A stretch of 32,363 nt of DNA from an uncultured Bacilli bacterium. GTDB lineage: Bacteria > Bacillota_I > Bacilli_A > RF39 > UBA660. The notes beneath the pieces are model-generated. The model saw nothing but the letters and a program-made list of their open reading frames with translations, had not been told where the DNA came from and ran no database searches. Location of the stretch: NCBI GenBank assembly GCA_947628525.1, contig CANRAE010000006.1, positions 1 through 32,363 on the forward strand. Direction: 5' to 3'. Positions within the stretch are counted from its first letter, which is position 1; each line of letters opens with the position of its first letter. A program made the translations under genes and the position numbers. Below are positions 17,152 to 23,877 of the stretch, piece by piece.

Positions 17152-17781
17152 TTAAACTAATGATGACAAAAGACCCATTAAATATGTTGCTACAAAAGTT
17201 TCATAAATTGACAATATTAAAGACACTATACAACATAATAATAGTATTTTGATATATTTACGCATAACAAATTTAAAATTAATATTTTCTTTTAAAAACA
17301 AATAACGAAATAATTTAATGCAAAAAGATAATGCATAAAATCCTATTAAAACAAGTAATAATAGAAATAAAGGTTGATGAGGAAATAAATAGACGATCAT
17401 AATTGGTATACTCTTAAACCCTAAACTAGCTATTAATGACGAAATTGAAAAGCCAAAAATAAAACTTTTAATACCAATTAATAAAATAATAAAAGGAAAA
17501 CCAATAATAGACATTCCTAATAACCAAATCAATAAAATATAACCTAAATTAGTGATCAAAGAATTATTTAATGCTACGACATAATTCAAATTATCTTTAT
17601 TACTAATATTCGTAAAAAAAGTAGTTAAATGTTCTTTTACCATAATAGTATCATTATTACTAATAATAAACCAAAACATAATGCCTAATAATATACTTAA
17701 ACCAACTAAGATAGTTAATAATAAATAACGTTTTTTTTGACGTATTATATGTTTCTTGGCTTTATTAATTCCTAAATTCAT
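17152..17781 (-). CDS. SpoIIM-family (stage II sporulation protein M-like) membrane protein
   Basis: A 209-aa polytopic membrane protein with about five hydrophobic helices. The family signature is in the middle: LGMSIIGFPFIILLIGIKS followed by FGFSISSLIASLGFKS and a histidine-containing loop YLFPHQP. In Bacillus, SpoIIM is part of the DMP complex with SpoIID and SpoIIP that drives engulfment, but SpoIIM-like proteins also occur in non-sporulating bacteria. The ATG at 17781 has GGGTGA 5 nt upstream, favoured over GTG at 17790. It is transcribed away from the 29-aa peptide gene. Sporulation itself cannot be concluded from this window. Confidence 0.82.
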   Translation of the reverse strand: MNLGINKAKKHIIRQKKRYLLLTILVGLSILLGIMFWFIISNNDTIMVKEHLTTFFTNISNKDNLNYVVALNNSLITNLGYILLIWLLGMSIIGFPFIILLIGIKSFIFGFSISSLIASLGFKSIPIMIVYLFPHQPLFLLLLVLIGFYALSFCIKLFRYLFLKENINFKFVMRKYIKILLLCCIVSLILSIYETFVATYLMGLLSSLV

Positions 17782-17833
17782 ATCAATCACCCATTAAAAT
17801 CATATTAAGTATTTTCTTATTTATGATTATTTA

Positions 17834-17862
17834 TTGGTATTTTACTTAATTCATGCTATAAT
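17834..17862 (+). promoter_or_regulatory. Strong promoter of 29-aa peptide gene
   Basis: TTGGTA (17834-17839), exactly 17 nt, then TATAAT (17857-17862) preceded by TGC, an extended -10. The predicted start of transcription, near 17869, leaves a leader of only about 14 nt, starting at or inside the ribosome-binding site. Confidence 0.8.
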
Positions 17863-17882
17863 GGTAACGAGGTGTTATAAAA

Positions 17883-17972
17883 ATGAATCAGAAAGTTGTT
17901 AAAGTTGTATCGATTATTTTATTAATGATAATGATCTTATCTTTTATTGCAAGTATTGTAGTATATATTTAA
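17883..17972 (+). CDS. 29-aa hydrophobic single-span membrane peptide
   Basis: A tiny gene with its own promoter, ribosome-binding site (GAGGTG, 8 nt before ATG) and terminator. The product begins MNQKVVKVVSIILLMIMILS and ends in IVVYI: a short basic N-terminus and then one continuous hydrophobic helix. I do not recognise it with certainty. Possibilities are a small regulatory membrane subunit, a DUF4044-like small membrane protein (pattern resemblance only), or a type I toxin-like peptide, although no antisense RNA promoter is evident. The complete, tight transcription unit argues strongly that it is expressed. Confidence 0.75.
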   Translation: MNQKVVKVVSIILLMIMILSFIASIVVYI

Positions 17973-17977
17973 ATAAT

Positions 17978-17998
17978 ACCTATTTCATAGGTTTTTTT
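17978..17998 (+). terminator. Terminator of 29-aa peptide gene
   Basis: Six-bp stem ACCTAT/ATAGGT (17978-17983 with 17987-17992), TTC loop, followed by a T-run to 17998. It closes the peptide transcription unit 5 nt after the stop. Confidence 0.8.
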
Positions 17999-18033
17999 GT
18001 TATATTTCTTTTTTTTATGCATATATTTTTGAT

Positions 18034-19329
18034 ATGAATAAAGAAAAGTTTATTACATCAGCAATTATACTTATGTTAGGTGGCTTTATAACTAAAATAT
18101 TAGGAATGGTTATTAAGATAGTTATGAATAGAATTGTTGGGGTAGATGGTATTGGATTATATATGTTAATCTTCCCTACTTTTTCGCTTTTTACGACTTT
18201 ATCACAGTTAGGCTTTCCAGTAGCTATAAGTAAATTAGTATCTGAGGATAAGCACAATAATAAAAATATAGTTTTTACAGTTGTACCTATATCTTTGATA
18301 ATAAATGTTTTTTTAATGCTCTTAATTATTGTTTTAGCACCTACTTTAGCTAATAATTTATTAAAAGATCCTAGGTGCTATTATCCTATTTTAGCTATTG
18401 GTGTAGTTCTTCCTTTTGATAGTTTATCAAGTATTTTACGAGGATACTTTTTTGGTAAACAAAAAATGATCCCTCATGTTTTATCTAATATTACTGAGCA
18501 AATTATAAGATTAATATTAATTATTATAACTATTCCTAAACTTCTTAATAAAAGCTTAATTTACGCCGTTAGTGGTCTGATATTAGTTAACGTTATAAGT
18601 GAATTTATATCGTTTATCGTTTTATTTTTGCATCTTCCTAAAAAGGCCAAAATAAAGAAAAAAGATATCATCATAGATCCTCTTAATTTAAAAGCTATTC
18701 TTAATATTTCCCTACCTACTACTGGGGGAAGAATCATCGGTTCTATCGGTTATTTTTTAGAACCAATTATCTTAACTTTTGTTTTATTAAAATCAGGTTT
18801 TTCTAATGATTATATTGTAAGAGAATATGGTATTATTAATGGTTACGTTATGCCTTTACTTTTATTACCTTCTTTTTTTACTAATGCTATTTCCCAAGCT
18901 TTACTACCAGTAGTAAGTAAAGCATACGCTAATAATAATTATTCATATATTAAAAGAAAAATAAAACAAGCAATTATGTTTTCTTTAATAATAGGCATTC
19001 CCGTTACTCTTTTTTTTGAACTAATACCTAGTGTACCATTAAAATTAATATATGGAACTAGTGAAGGGATCAATTATATTCGTTTTCTTGCTCCTATTTG
19101 TTTAATACAATATATACAAGCACCTTTATCGTCAAGTCTAGATGCTGTTGGTAAAAGCAAAATAAATATGCATACAACTATAATAGGCATGAGTATAAGA
19201 GCTTTATCATTAATTAGTTTTTCGTTATTTGGTATTGGTATTTGGAGCCTTATATTAGGTATTAGTATTAGTTGTATATATATAACCTTTTATAATTATA
19301 AAAAAGTAAAAGAAATACTTACTATTTAG
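18034..19329 (+). CDS. MOP-superfamily flippase (SpoVB/MurJ-like polysaccharide exporter)
   Basis: A 431-aa polytopic membrane protein of the multidrug/oligosaccharidyl-lipid/polysaccharide exporter superfamily, likely flipping a lipid-linked cell-wall precursor. The N-terminus (SAIILMLGGFITKILGMVIK) and the GVDGIGLYMLIFPTFSLF region resemble SpoVB. DAVGKSKINM lies near the C-terminal part. It is shorter than typical SpoVB (about 520 aa), with roughly 12 helices rather than 14. No Shine-Dalgarno is visible before the ATG, only T-rich sequence and a TATATT six bases upstream, so translation may be leaderless. It converges with and overlaps the alkD-like gene by 8 nt. Which lipid carrier it moves is not determinable. 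Confidence 0.88.
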   Translation: MNKEKFITSAIILMLGGFITKILGMVIKIVMNRIVGVDGIGLYMLIFPTFSLFTTLSQLGFPVAISKLVSEDKHNNKNIVFTVVPISLIINVFLMLLIIVLAPTLANNLLKDPRCYYPILAIGVVLPFDSLSSILRGYFFGKQKMIPHVLSNITEQIIRLILIIITIPKLLNKSLIYAVSGLILVNVISEFISFIVLFLHLPKKAKIKKKDIIIDPLNLKAILNISLPTTGGRIIGSIGYFLEPIILTFVLLKSGFSNDYIVREYGIINGYVMPLLLLPSFFTNAISQALLPVVSKAYANNNYSYIKRKIKQAIMFSLIIGIPVTLFFELIPSVPLKLIYGTSEGINYIRFLAPICLIQYIQAPLSSSLDAVGKSKINMHTTIIGMSIRALSLISFSLFGIGIWSLILGISISCIYITFYNYKKVKEILTI

Positions 19330-19339
19330 TATTTCTTTT
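19308..19339. terminator. Terminator hairpin within overlapping convergent gene ends
   Basis: Twelve-bp perfect stem (19308-19319 with 19328-19339, AAAAGAAATACT/AGTATTTCTTTT), 8-nt loop, spanning both stop codons. On the minus strand it is followed by U-rich sequence, so it ends the alkD-like transcript well; on the plus strand only four T follow. Confidence 0.75.
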
Positions 19340-20017
19340 CATATCAATGATTATTTTTCGATCATGATCCGTTATTTTCCTAGATTCTAATATTTTTTGT
19401 AACGTTTTATTATAAGTAAAATTATCTAACTTATTATTGTTAAGATAATTCAAAGTTTTATGACGATATTTACAAAAGCAAATACTTAATAACCAAGCTT
19501 TAGCCATTTGACTATAATAAAAGGTAGATGGATTATTATCAATCAAAGTAAAGATTTTATCAATATGATTATCATCTAAAAAATGATCCATTATCATTAT
19601 ATAGCCGATTCGTTCAATAAACTCTTGATTACTACTAAGATATGAAGTAGCTAAATCAAAATATTTCTCATTTTTAGCTAAACTTTTCATGTTAGCTATA
19701 CATATATCACACGTTGCCCAATTATCTACTTTATGAATGAATTTGTCAAAATACAAATCAAAAAGTCTTTGATCCTTGATATTAGCAATAATTAATCCTT
19801 CAATAATACTTTCTTCAAAATATGTATTTTTCAAATATTTAAGTATTTTTTCGTACGTATTGGCATCCACTTTATTAATAAGTTTTCTTAATATTGGTAT
19901 TTTAACCCCAATAATTTCTTTATTAGTATTAATTATTTTTTGATTGAAAATAGCATATTTTTGATCACTTATAGATTTTAAATATGTTATTAACTCATTA
20001 TAATTATTAAAATTCAT
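19322..20017 (-). CDS. DNA alkylation repair protein (AlkD family)
   Basis: HEAT-like-repeat DNA glycosylase family that removes alkylated purines such as 3- and 7-methyl bases. The 231-aa protein shows family landmarks: GVKIPILRKL, FEESIIEGLIIANIKD, the KVDNWATCD segment with the conserved Trp and Asp, YYSQMAKAWLLS, and the C-terminal LQKILESRKIT. The ATG at 20017 is preceded by AGGAGG. It lies just beyond the terminator of the exported-protein pair, so it is expressed by read-through or from an unrecognised promoter. Enzyme activity is assumed from the family. Confidence 0.9.
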   Translation of the reverse strand: MNFNNYNELITYLKSISDQKYAIFNQKIINTNKEIIGVKIPILRKLINKVDANTYEKILKYLKNTYFEESIIEGLIIANIKDQRLFDLYFDKFIHKVDNWATCDICIANMKSLAKNEKYFDLATSYLSSNQEFIERIGYIMIMDHFLDDNHIDKIFTLIDNNPSTFYYSQMAKAWLLSICFCKYRHKTLNYLNNNKLDNFTYNKTLQKILESRKITDHDRKIIIDMKRNTK

Positions 20018-20033
20018 AAACCTCCTGTATAAT

Positions 20034-20057
20034 AAAAAAAGAGAACATTCTCTTTTT
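20034..20057 (-). terminator. Terminator of phase-variable exported-protein pair
   Basis: Stem 20036-20044 with 20049-20057 (AAAAAGAGA/TCTCTTTTT), ACAT loop; on the minus strand it ends in seven U. It separates the second exported-protein gene from the alkD-like gene. Confidence 0.8.
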
Positions 20058-20066
20058 AATAGTATA

Positions 20067-20603
20067 TCAAGCACAACTTGCAGCTTGTTTATAGTTTGGT
20101 GTAACTGTTATTGTTTGTGATGCTGGTTTAGCAGTAACTCCTGATTTATATTCAACAGAAACTGTAAATGAGCCAGTTCCATTAGTAGTACCACTTTTAG
20201 CTTTAATACAAGTTCCACTACCTCCTGTTACTGTAAAATAATCATTACTTGTTGGACTTACAGAAAACGTTGGTACTGCTGCATGTAATGTACCAGCATT
20301 AACTGTATTAAATGTACAAGTTACTTTGTCTCCTGGTGAAATCATTGTTGCTGTAATAGTCCCCGTTGTATCCGTTGTTGTACCTTCTGTTGTTGGTGTA
20401 CATGTTGCACTTGATGGATGCGCAGAATCTTTAGCCGTTGTAGATGCACAACTACAACTTGATATATATATTGGCCCCCATGTAGAGGAAATTGTACCCG
20501 TTCCGTTTACTGTTAAATTTTGCGAAAATGCTGCATAGGCAACTCCTACGATGATTAACGTTACAGCTAAAACAGAAATCGTAAAACCTTTCATATTCTT
20601 CAT
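20067..20603 (-). CDS. TasA/camelysin-like exported Cys-rich protein (paralog B)
   Basis: A 178-aa exported protein. It has a basic N-terminus, a hydrophobic signal segment (about 7-24) and the probable cleavage site VAYA/AFSQN; the mature protein starts AFSQNLTVNGTG. The body is Thr/Ser/Gly-rich and probably a beta-sandwich. It contains the motif SPGDKVTCTFNTVNAGTL, which is close to the TasA/camelysin pattern PGDxVxxxFxVxNxG. Cysteines occur as SCSC, TC, TC, TC and near the C-terminus (SCA), suggesting disulfides. AAAGGAG lies 7 nt before the ATG. It follows paralog A by 20 nt and is the second gene behind the poly-G promoter. Base composition is visibly richer in G+C than its neighbours. 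Family assignment is by pattern only; no SipW peptidase gene is in the window. Confidence 0.75.
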   Translation of the reverse strand: MKNMKGFTISVLAVTLIIVGVAYAAFSQNLTVNGTGTISSTWGPIYISSCSCASTTAKDSAHPSSATCTPTTEGTTTDTTGTITATMISPGDKVTCTFNTVNAGTLHAAVPTFSVSPTSNDYFTVTGGSGTCIKAKSGTTNGTGSFTVSVEYKSGVTAKPASQTITVTPNYKQAASCA

Positions 20604-20623
20604 AATAAATCTCCTTTCCTAAA

Positions 20624-21139
20624 TTATGCTGCTTGTACCCAAGTCATTGTACATGTAAGTGTTTTGCTCGTTGTTGTAGTTGGTTGACTAGTTATGCTAG
20701 TTAAATATCCAATATTTACTGTCCACTCTTTCTTTCCTCCAACAGCAACTGCTGCATCAGAAGTAGTTGGTCCGCCACTTACACTACTACTAAATGGTGT
20801 TGCAAGAGCATCACCGCATGTGAAAGCTGTACCTACTTTAACAGCAAATCCACTATTATTAGTTGCTGTTATCTTACAAGCTACATTATCCGCTGGCTGA
20901 TGTAAAGTAGCACTAATAGTAATACTAAGCTTGTTAGAAGCGACTGAACAAGTTCCAGTCGGAACGGTTGCTCCTGAAAGGCCAGCTGTACCAGTACAAG
21001 TACATGCATATCCTACATCAATTCCAGCACCTGTTGCTGTAACGGTAACCTTTAAATTAGTACTAAAAGCCGCATATACTATTGCCATAACTGCTAAAGA
21101 TACAACAAGAACTGTCATAACAATTGTTTTTCTTTCCAT
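20624..21139 (-). CDS. TasA/camelysin-like exported Cys-rich protein (paralog A), behind poly-G promoter
   Basis: A 171-aa exported protein. Signal segment about 5-24 with probable cleavage IVYA/AFSTN. The body has YACTCTG, a central PADNVACKITATNNSGF (the PGD...N.G pattern of the family, degenerate), FTCGD and a C-terminal LTCTMTW. Its C-terminal part (YLTSITSQPTTTTSKTLTCT) closely resembles that of paralog D (YSSSITQQPTTTSAEITCT), while its N-terminus differs. An AAGGA site lies about 12 nt before the ATG, a long spacing. It is the first gene of a two-gene unit whose promoter spacer holds 11 consecutive G. Surface location is inferred; no LPXTG anchor is present. Confidence 0.75.
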   Translation of the reverse strand: MERKTIVMTVLVVSLAVMAIVYAAFSTNLKVTVTATGAGIDVGYACTCTGTAGLSGATVPTGTCSVASNKLSITISATLHQPADNVACKITATNNSGFAVKVGTAFTCGDALATPFSSSVSGGPTTSDAAVAVGGKKEWTVNIGYLTSITSQPTTTTSKTLTCTMTWVQAA

Positions 21140-21174
21140 AATTTTATTTCATCCTTTCCTACCTTATATCAATA

Positions 21175-21204
21175 ATTATAGATCACCCCCCCCCCCTGTG
21201 TCAA
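21175..21204 (-). promoter_or_regulatory. Promoter with 11-G tract in the spacer (likely phase-variable)
   Basis: Minus strand: consensus -35 TTGACA (21199-21204), 18-nt spacer (21181-21198) made of CA, eleven G (21186-21196) and TGATC, then consensus -10 TATAAT (21175-21180). One fewer G would give the optimal 17-nt spacing. Homopolymeric G tracts in promoter spacers are known phase-variation switches (for example Neisseria opc and porA, and the poly-C tract of Bordetella fim promoters). It drives paralogs A and B. Confidence 0.85.
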
Positions 21205-21316
21205 CGACATAGGGCTCTATTGGCACATTTTTGTCATAATTTTACGTATGTAAATTATTTATTTAATGCGATGTTTCTCTTTGCCAAATAGCTTTTAACT
21301 TCTCGTTTCTTTTAGC

Positions 21317-21344
21317 AAAAAAAAATAAGTGTAATACTTATTTT
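21317..21344 (-). terminator. Terminator of exported-protein pair D-C
   Basis: Nine-bp stem (21322-21330 with 21336-21344, AAAATAAGT/ACTTATTTT), 5-nt loop, with an A-run at 21317-21325 that gives a U-run on the minus strand. It lies 10 nt after the stop of paralog C and isolates the poly-G promoter from upstream transcription. Confidence 0.85.
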
Positions 21345-21354
21345 AGATAGAAAA

Positions 21355-21942
21355 TTATTGAGTAGCCTTAGTTGTAGTAGTAAAAGTACATGTACCAGCA
21401 GCAGTAGTTGCGGTAGAACTATATGTAAATTTGAAAGTAAAGATAGCATAATTACCATGAGTTACTGTTAATGTTCCCACTGTTACGCCTGATGCAGTTA
21501 TGGTAACTGGTGATGCAGGTACTTTGGTTCCAGCTGTTGTTCCTGTATATGGAGTACCTTGGGCAGTAGCTGTTACATTGGCACAAGCTGTTGACGTTGA
21601 TGATGTCGTATAAAGTTTAACGCCAGTCATAGCTACCTTAGCATCAAGCGTACCTGAATTTTTAACTCTTACATCACATGTGACAACATCGCCAGGTGAA
21701 GCCCACTTAATTGTTGTCGAAAAAGTAGTTGTTGTTTTAGAGACACTAGCAACAGTGGCTAAGCTAGAATCTTTACTTGTAACACTACAACTTGAATTAG
21801 TGGTATCTATTTCTACTTTCCATGTCGAGGCAATATTACCTGTACCGTTAACTGTTAAATTTTGGGAAAAAGCGGCATAAGATATTCCTAATAAACAAAC
21901 CATCCCTAAAAATACTACTAAAATTATTTTATTATTTTTCAT
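21355..21942 (-). CDS. TasA/camelysin-like exported Thr-rich protein (paralog C)
   Basis: A 195-aa exported protein. Signal segment about 6-22 with probable cleavage ISYA/AFSQN; the mature protein begins AFSQNLTVNGTGNI followed by STW, nearly the same as paralog B. The motif SPGDVVTCDVRVKNSGTLDAKV is a clear TasA/camelysin-type PGD...N.G strand. Cysteines fall at SSC, VTC, TAC and GTC. The frame extends upstream to 21990, but the ATG at 21942 has AGGTGAAG just upstream and begins at a normal signal peptide. It follows paralog D by 17 nt, as the second gene behind the ordinary promoter. Confidence 0.75.
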   Translation of the reverse strand: MKNNKIILVVFLGMVCLLGISYAAFSQNLTVNGTGNIASTWKVEIDTTNSSCSVTSKDSSLATVASVSKTTTTFSTTIKWASPGDVVTCDVRVKNSGTLDAKVAMTGVKLYTTSSTSTACANVTATAQGTPYTGTTAGTKVPASPVTITASGVTVGTLTVTHGNYAIFTFKFTYSSTATTAAGTCTFTTTTKATQ

Positions 21943-21959
21943 CAACTCTTCACCTATCC

Positions 21960-22487
21960 TTAAATATCCTGTGTATATGGTAAAGTACAAGTAATTTCAG
22001 CACTAGTTGTTGTCGGTTGTTGTGTAATACTAGATGAATAAGTCACACCAATTGTCAATTCAGTGTCACCAGTTGCACCAGCAGCTAATTTAGACTTCTT
22101 CCATGAAACTGTATAATACATAGGTTTATCTAAACTAGTGCTACTTTCAGCATCAGTAATACCCCCTTTTATTGTACAATTTGGGCTGGTCGCATTGGGT
22201 TTAATTTTTAAGTTACCATCATTGATAACATTAAAACTGCAGGATGCTACGTTACCAGATAACTTTAAATCAGCAGTCATTGATGCTGTATTACTCTTGG
22301 TAGTTCCCGCTGGGGTACAAGTAGCATTGCCAGTTACACAAACACAACCAGTAATTTTAACGCTAAAATTACCTAATTGCTGGGTTGTTCCATTAATAGA
22401 AAAACTTTGTTGGAATGCTGCATACGCAATAGATATAACAAAAACCATAACACATAAAGAAAAAATTAACATCTTTTTTTTATTCAT
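21960..22487 (-). CDS. TasA/camelysin-like exported Cys-rich protein (paralog D)
   Basis: A 175-aa exported protein. Signal segment about 6-22 with probable cleavage IAYA/AFQQS; mature start AFQQSFSINGT. Body motifs are KITGCVCVTGN, GNVASCSFNVINDGNLKIKP (the family N.G strand), PNCTIKGG and the C-terminal ITCTLPYTQDI. Two-residue-spaced or paired cysteines recur at the same places as in the other three copies. GAGGGTG lies about 6 nt before the ATG. First gene of the D-C unit. Function unknown; fibre or surface-layer subunit is the best guess from the family resemblance. Confidence 0.75.
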   Translation of the reverse strand: MNKKKMLIFSLCVMVFVISIAYAAFQQSFSINGTTQQLGNFSVKITGCVCVTGNATCTPAGTTKSNTASMTADLKLSGNVASCSFNVINDGNLKIKPNATSPNCTIKGGITDAESSTSLDKPMYYTVSWKKSKLAAGATGDTELTIGVTYSSSITQQPTTTSAEITCTLPYTQDI

Positions 22488-22518
22488 TATCTACACCCTC
22501 TTAATATCATTCAATTTA

Positions 22519-22547
22519 ATTATACTTCCCTTTTTTTATTCAGTCAA
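22519..22547 (-). promoter_or_regulatory. Promoter of exported-protein pair D-C
   Basis: Minus-strand TTGACT (22542-22547), exactly 17 nt, TATAAT (22519-22524). The -35 overlaps the end of mtaB. The spacer has A7 then GGG, but no long G tract, so this unit should be stably on compared with the A-B promoter. Confidence 0.8.
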
Positions 22548-23820
22548 TTTTTTTTATCAAAATACCTATACAATATGGATATTCTATTTGTTCTATAACA
22601 ACCTTAACAAATTGATTAGATATTAATTTTTGATTAATCTTAACTTGTAAATAATTGGTTGTATGACCAATACTATAATCATCTGTTACTTTCTCTATAA
22701 GTACTTCAACTTCTCTATTTAAAAAACTATTCATATAATTTATCTCTAATTGCCTAGATAATTGTAATAAAGTCTTTGTACGTTCCTTTTTAATAATATC
22801 ATCCACTTGGGGCATAGCACTAGATTTAGTACCTTTTCTTTTAGAATATGGAAAGACATGTAATTTACTAAAACCAATATCTTTTATCTCTTGTAAACTT
22901 TGATTAAAAGCATCATCATCTTCATAAGGATGTCCTACAATTATATCCGTAGTAATAGATACATCTTTTTTTATTTCTTTAATGCGTTTTATTTTTTCTT
23001 TGAAATATTCCAAATTATATTTACGATTCATTACTTTTAATACTTTATCATTGGCAGCTTGAATAGGTATATGTAAATGATTTACAATTATATCGTTTTG
23101 ACTAATAACTTCTAAGATATCATCATTTAATTCGGTTACTTCGATCGACGATATACGTAATCTTTTTAAATCTTTTATTTTAACTAATTCTTTTAATAAA
23201 TGACATAAATTAGTATTAATATCTGTTCCATAATTACCAGTATGAATGCCAGTTAATACAATTTCATGAAAGCCATGCGATACAAGATCATTTACTTCTT
23301 TAATAACTGTATTAAAATCTTTTGATCGACATTTACCTCTTACATAGGGAATAATACAATAACTACAAAAATTTTCACATCCATCTTGAATTTTTACAAA
23401 AGCTCTCGTTCTTGATACAAAGTGATCAATATACATATCTTCGAATTTATTATCTAAATTATCGACTTTATTAATAGTTTTTTTATCTTGTAAATACTTT
23501 TGAATAATCGTTACAATTTTACTTTTATCCTTATTACCTAATATAATATCAATATCTTTTGGTAAATTACTAGGTTTTGCTTGAATATAACATCCCAAAG
23601 CTATAACAATAGCACTTGGATTACGTCTTTTAGCTTGGGATATCATTTTTCTACTTTTAACATCGCTAGCATTAGTTACGGTACAAGTATTAATTATATA
23701 TATATCACAAATATCTGTAAAATTACCAATTTCATAGTTATTCTTTTGTAATTCATTAATGATATATTCACTTTCATAGGTATTTACTTTACAACCTAAG
23801 GTACATATTCCAACTTTCAT
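22540..23820 (-). CDS. mtaB: tRNA t6A37 methylthiotransferase MtaB
   Basis: Radical-SAM enzyme that converts t6A37 to ms2t6A in ANN-decoding tRNAs, with two 4Fe-4S clusters. In the 426-aa protein the N-terminal cluster cysteines are C10 (LGCKVN), C46 (INTCTVT) and C77 (ALGCYIQ). The radical-SAM triad is C148, C152 and C155 (CENFCSYC). A TRAM-type RNA-binding domain occupies the C-terminal ~65 residues. The start MKVGICTLGCKVN is canonical, with GAGGAG upstream. Stop is TGA. It is the last gene of a run with rsmE and miaA; rsmE-mtaB proximity is conserved in Bacillota. Confidence 0.96.
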   Translation of the reverse strand: MKVGICTLGCKVNTYESEYIINELQKNNYEIGNFTDICDIYIINTCTVTNASDVKSRKMISQAKRRNPSAIVIALGCYIQAKPSNLPKDIDIILGNKDKSKIVTIIQKYLQDKKTINKVDNLDNKFEDMYIDHFVSRTRAFVKIQDGCENFCSYCIIPYVRGKCRSKDFNTVIKEVNDLVSHGFHEIVLTGIHTGNYGTDINTNLCHLLKELVKIKDLKRLRISSIEVTELNDDILEVISQNDIIVNHLHIPIQAANDKVLKVMNRKYNLEYFKEKIKRIKEIKKDVSITTDIIVGHPYEDDDAFNQSLQEIKDIGFSKLHVFPYSKRKGTKSSAMPQVDDIIKKERTKTLLQLSRQLEINYMNSFLNREVEVLIEKVTDDYSIGHTTNYLQVKINQKLISNQFVKVVIEQIEYPYCIGILIKKID

Positions 23821-23840
23821 CCTACTACTCTCCTCAAAAT

Positions 23841-23866
23841 AAAAAGCTATAATTATGTATTATAGC
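23841..23866 (-). terminator. Hairpin between acidic membrane protein gene and mtaB
   Basis: Eight-bp stem GCTATAAT/ATTATAGC (23846-23853 with 23859-23866), 5-nt loop, followed on the minus strand by five U. It may end or attenuate transcription coming from miaA-rsmE before mtaB. Confidence 0.6.
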
Positions 23867-23877
23867 ATATTTTTTAT

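Noticed and set aside
21186-21196. Poly-C run as sequencing or assembly error
   Set aside because: Exact length may well be uncertain, but the tract lies precisely between two consensus promoter hexamers, which an artefact would not explain; kept as a finding with read-level checking advised.
21217-21291. Imperfect inverted repeat CTATTGGCA / TGCCAAATAG as an invertible promoter element
   Set aside because: The repeats do not flank the promoter, contain an unpaired base, and no invertase gene is adjacent.
20326-22626. Plus-strand open frames opposite the four exported-protein genes (for example 20326-20538, 20694-20900, 20931-21212, 21680-21880, 22138-22626)
   Set aside because: They are antisense shadows of Thr/Ser-rich coding sequence, lack ribosome-binding sites and resemble no protein; the minus-strand genes have signal peptides, promoters and family similarity.
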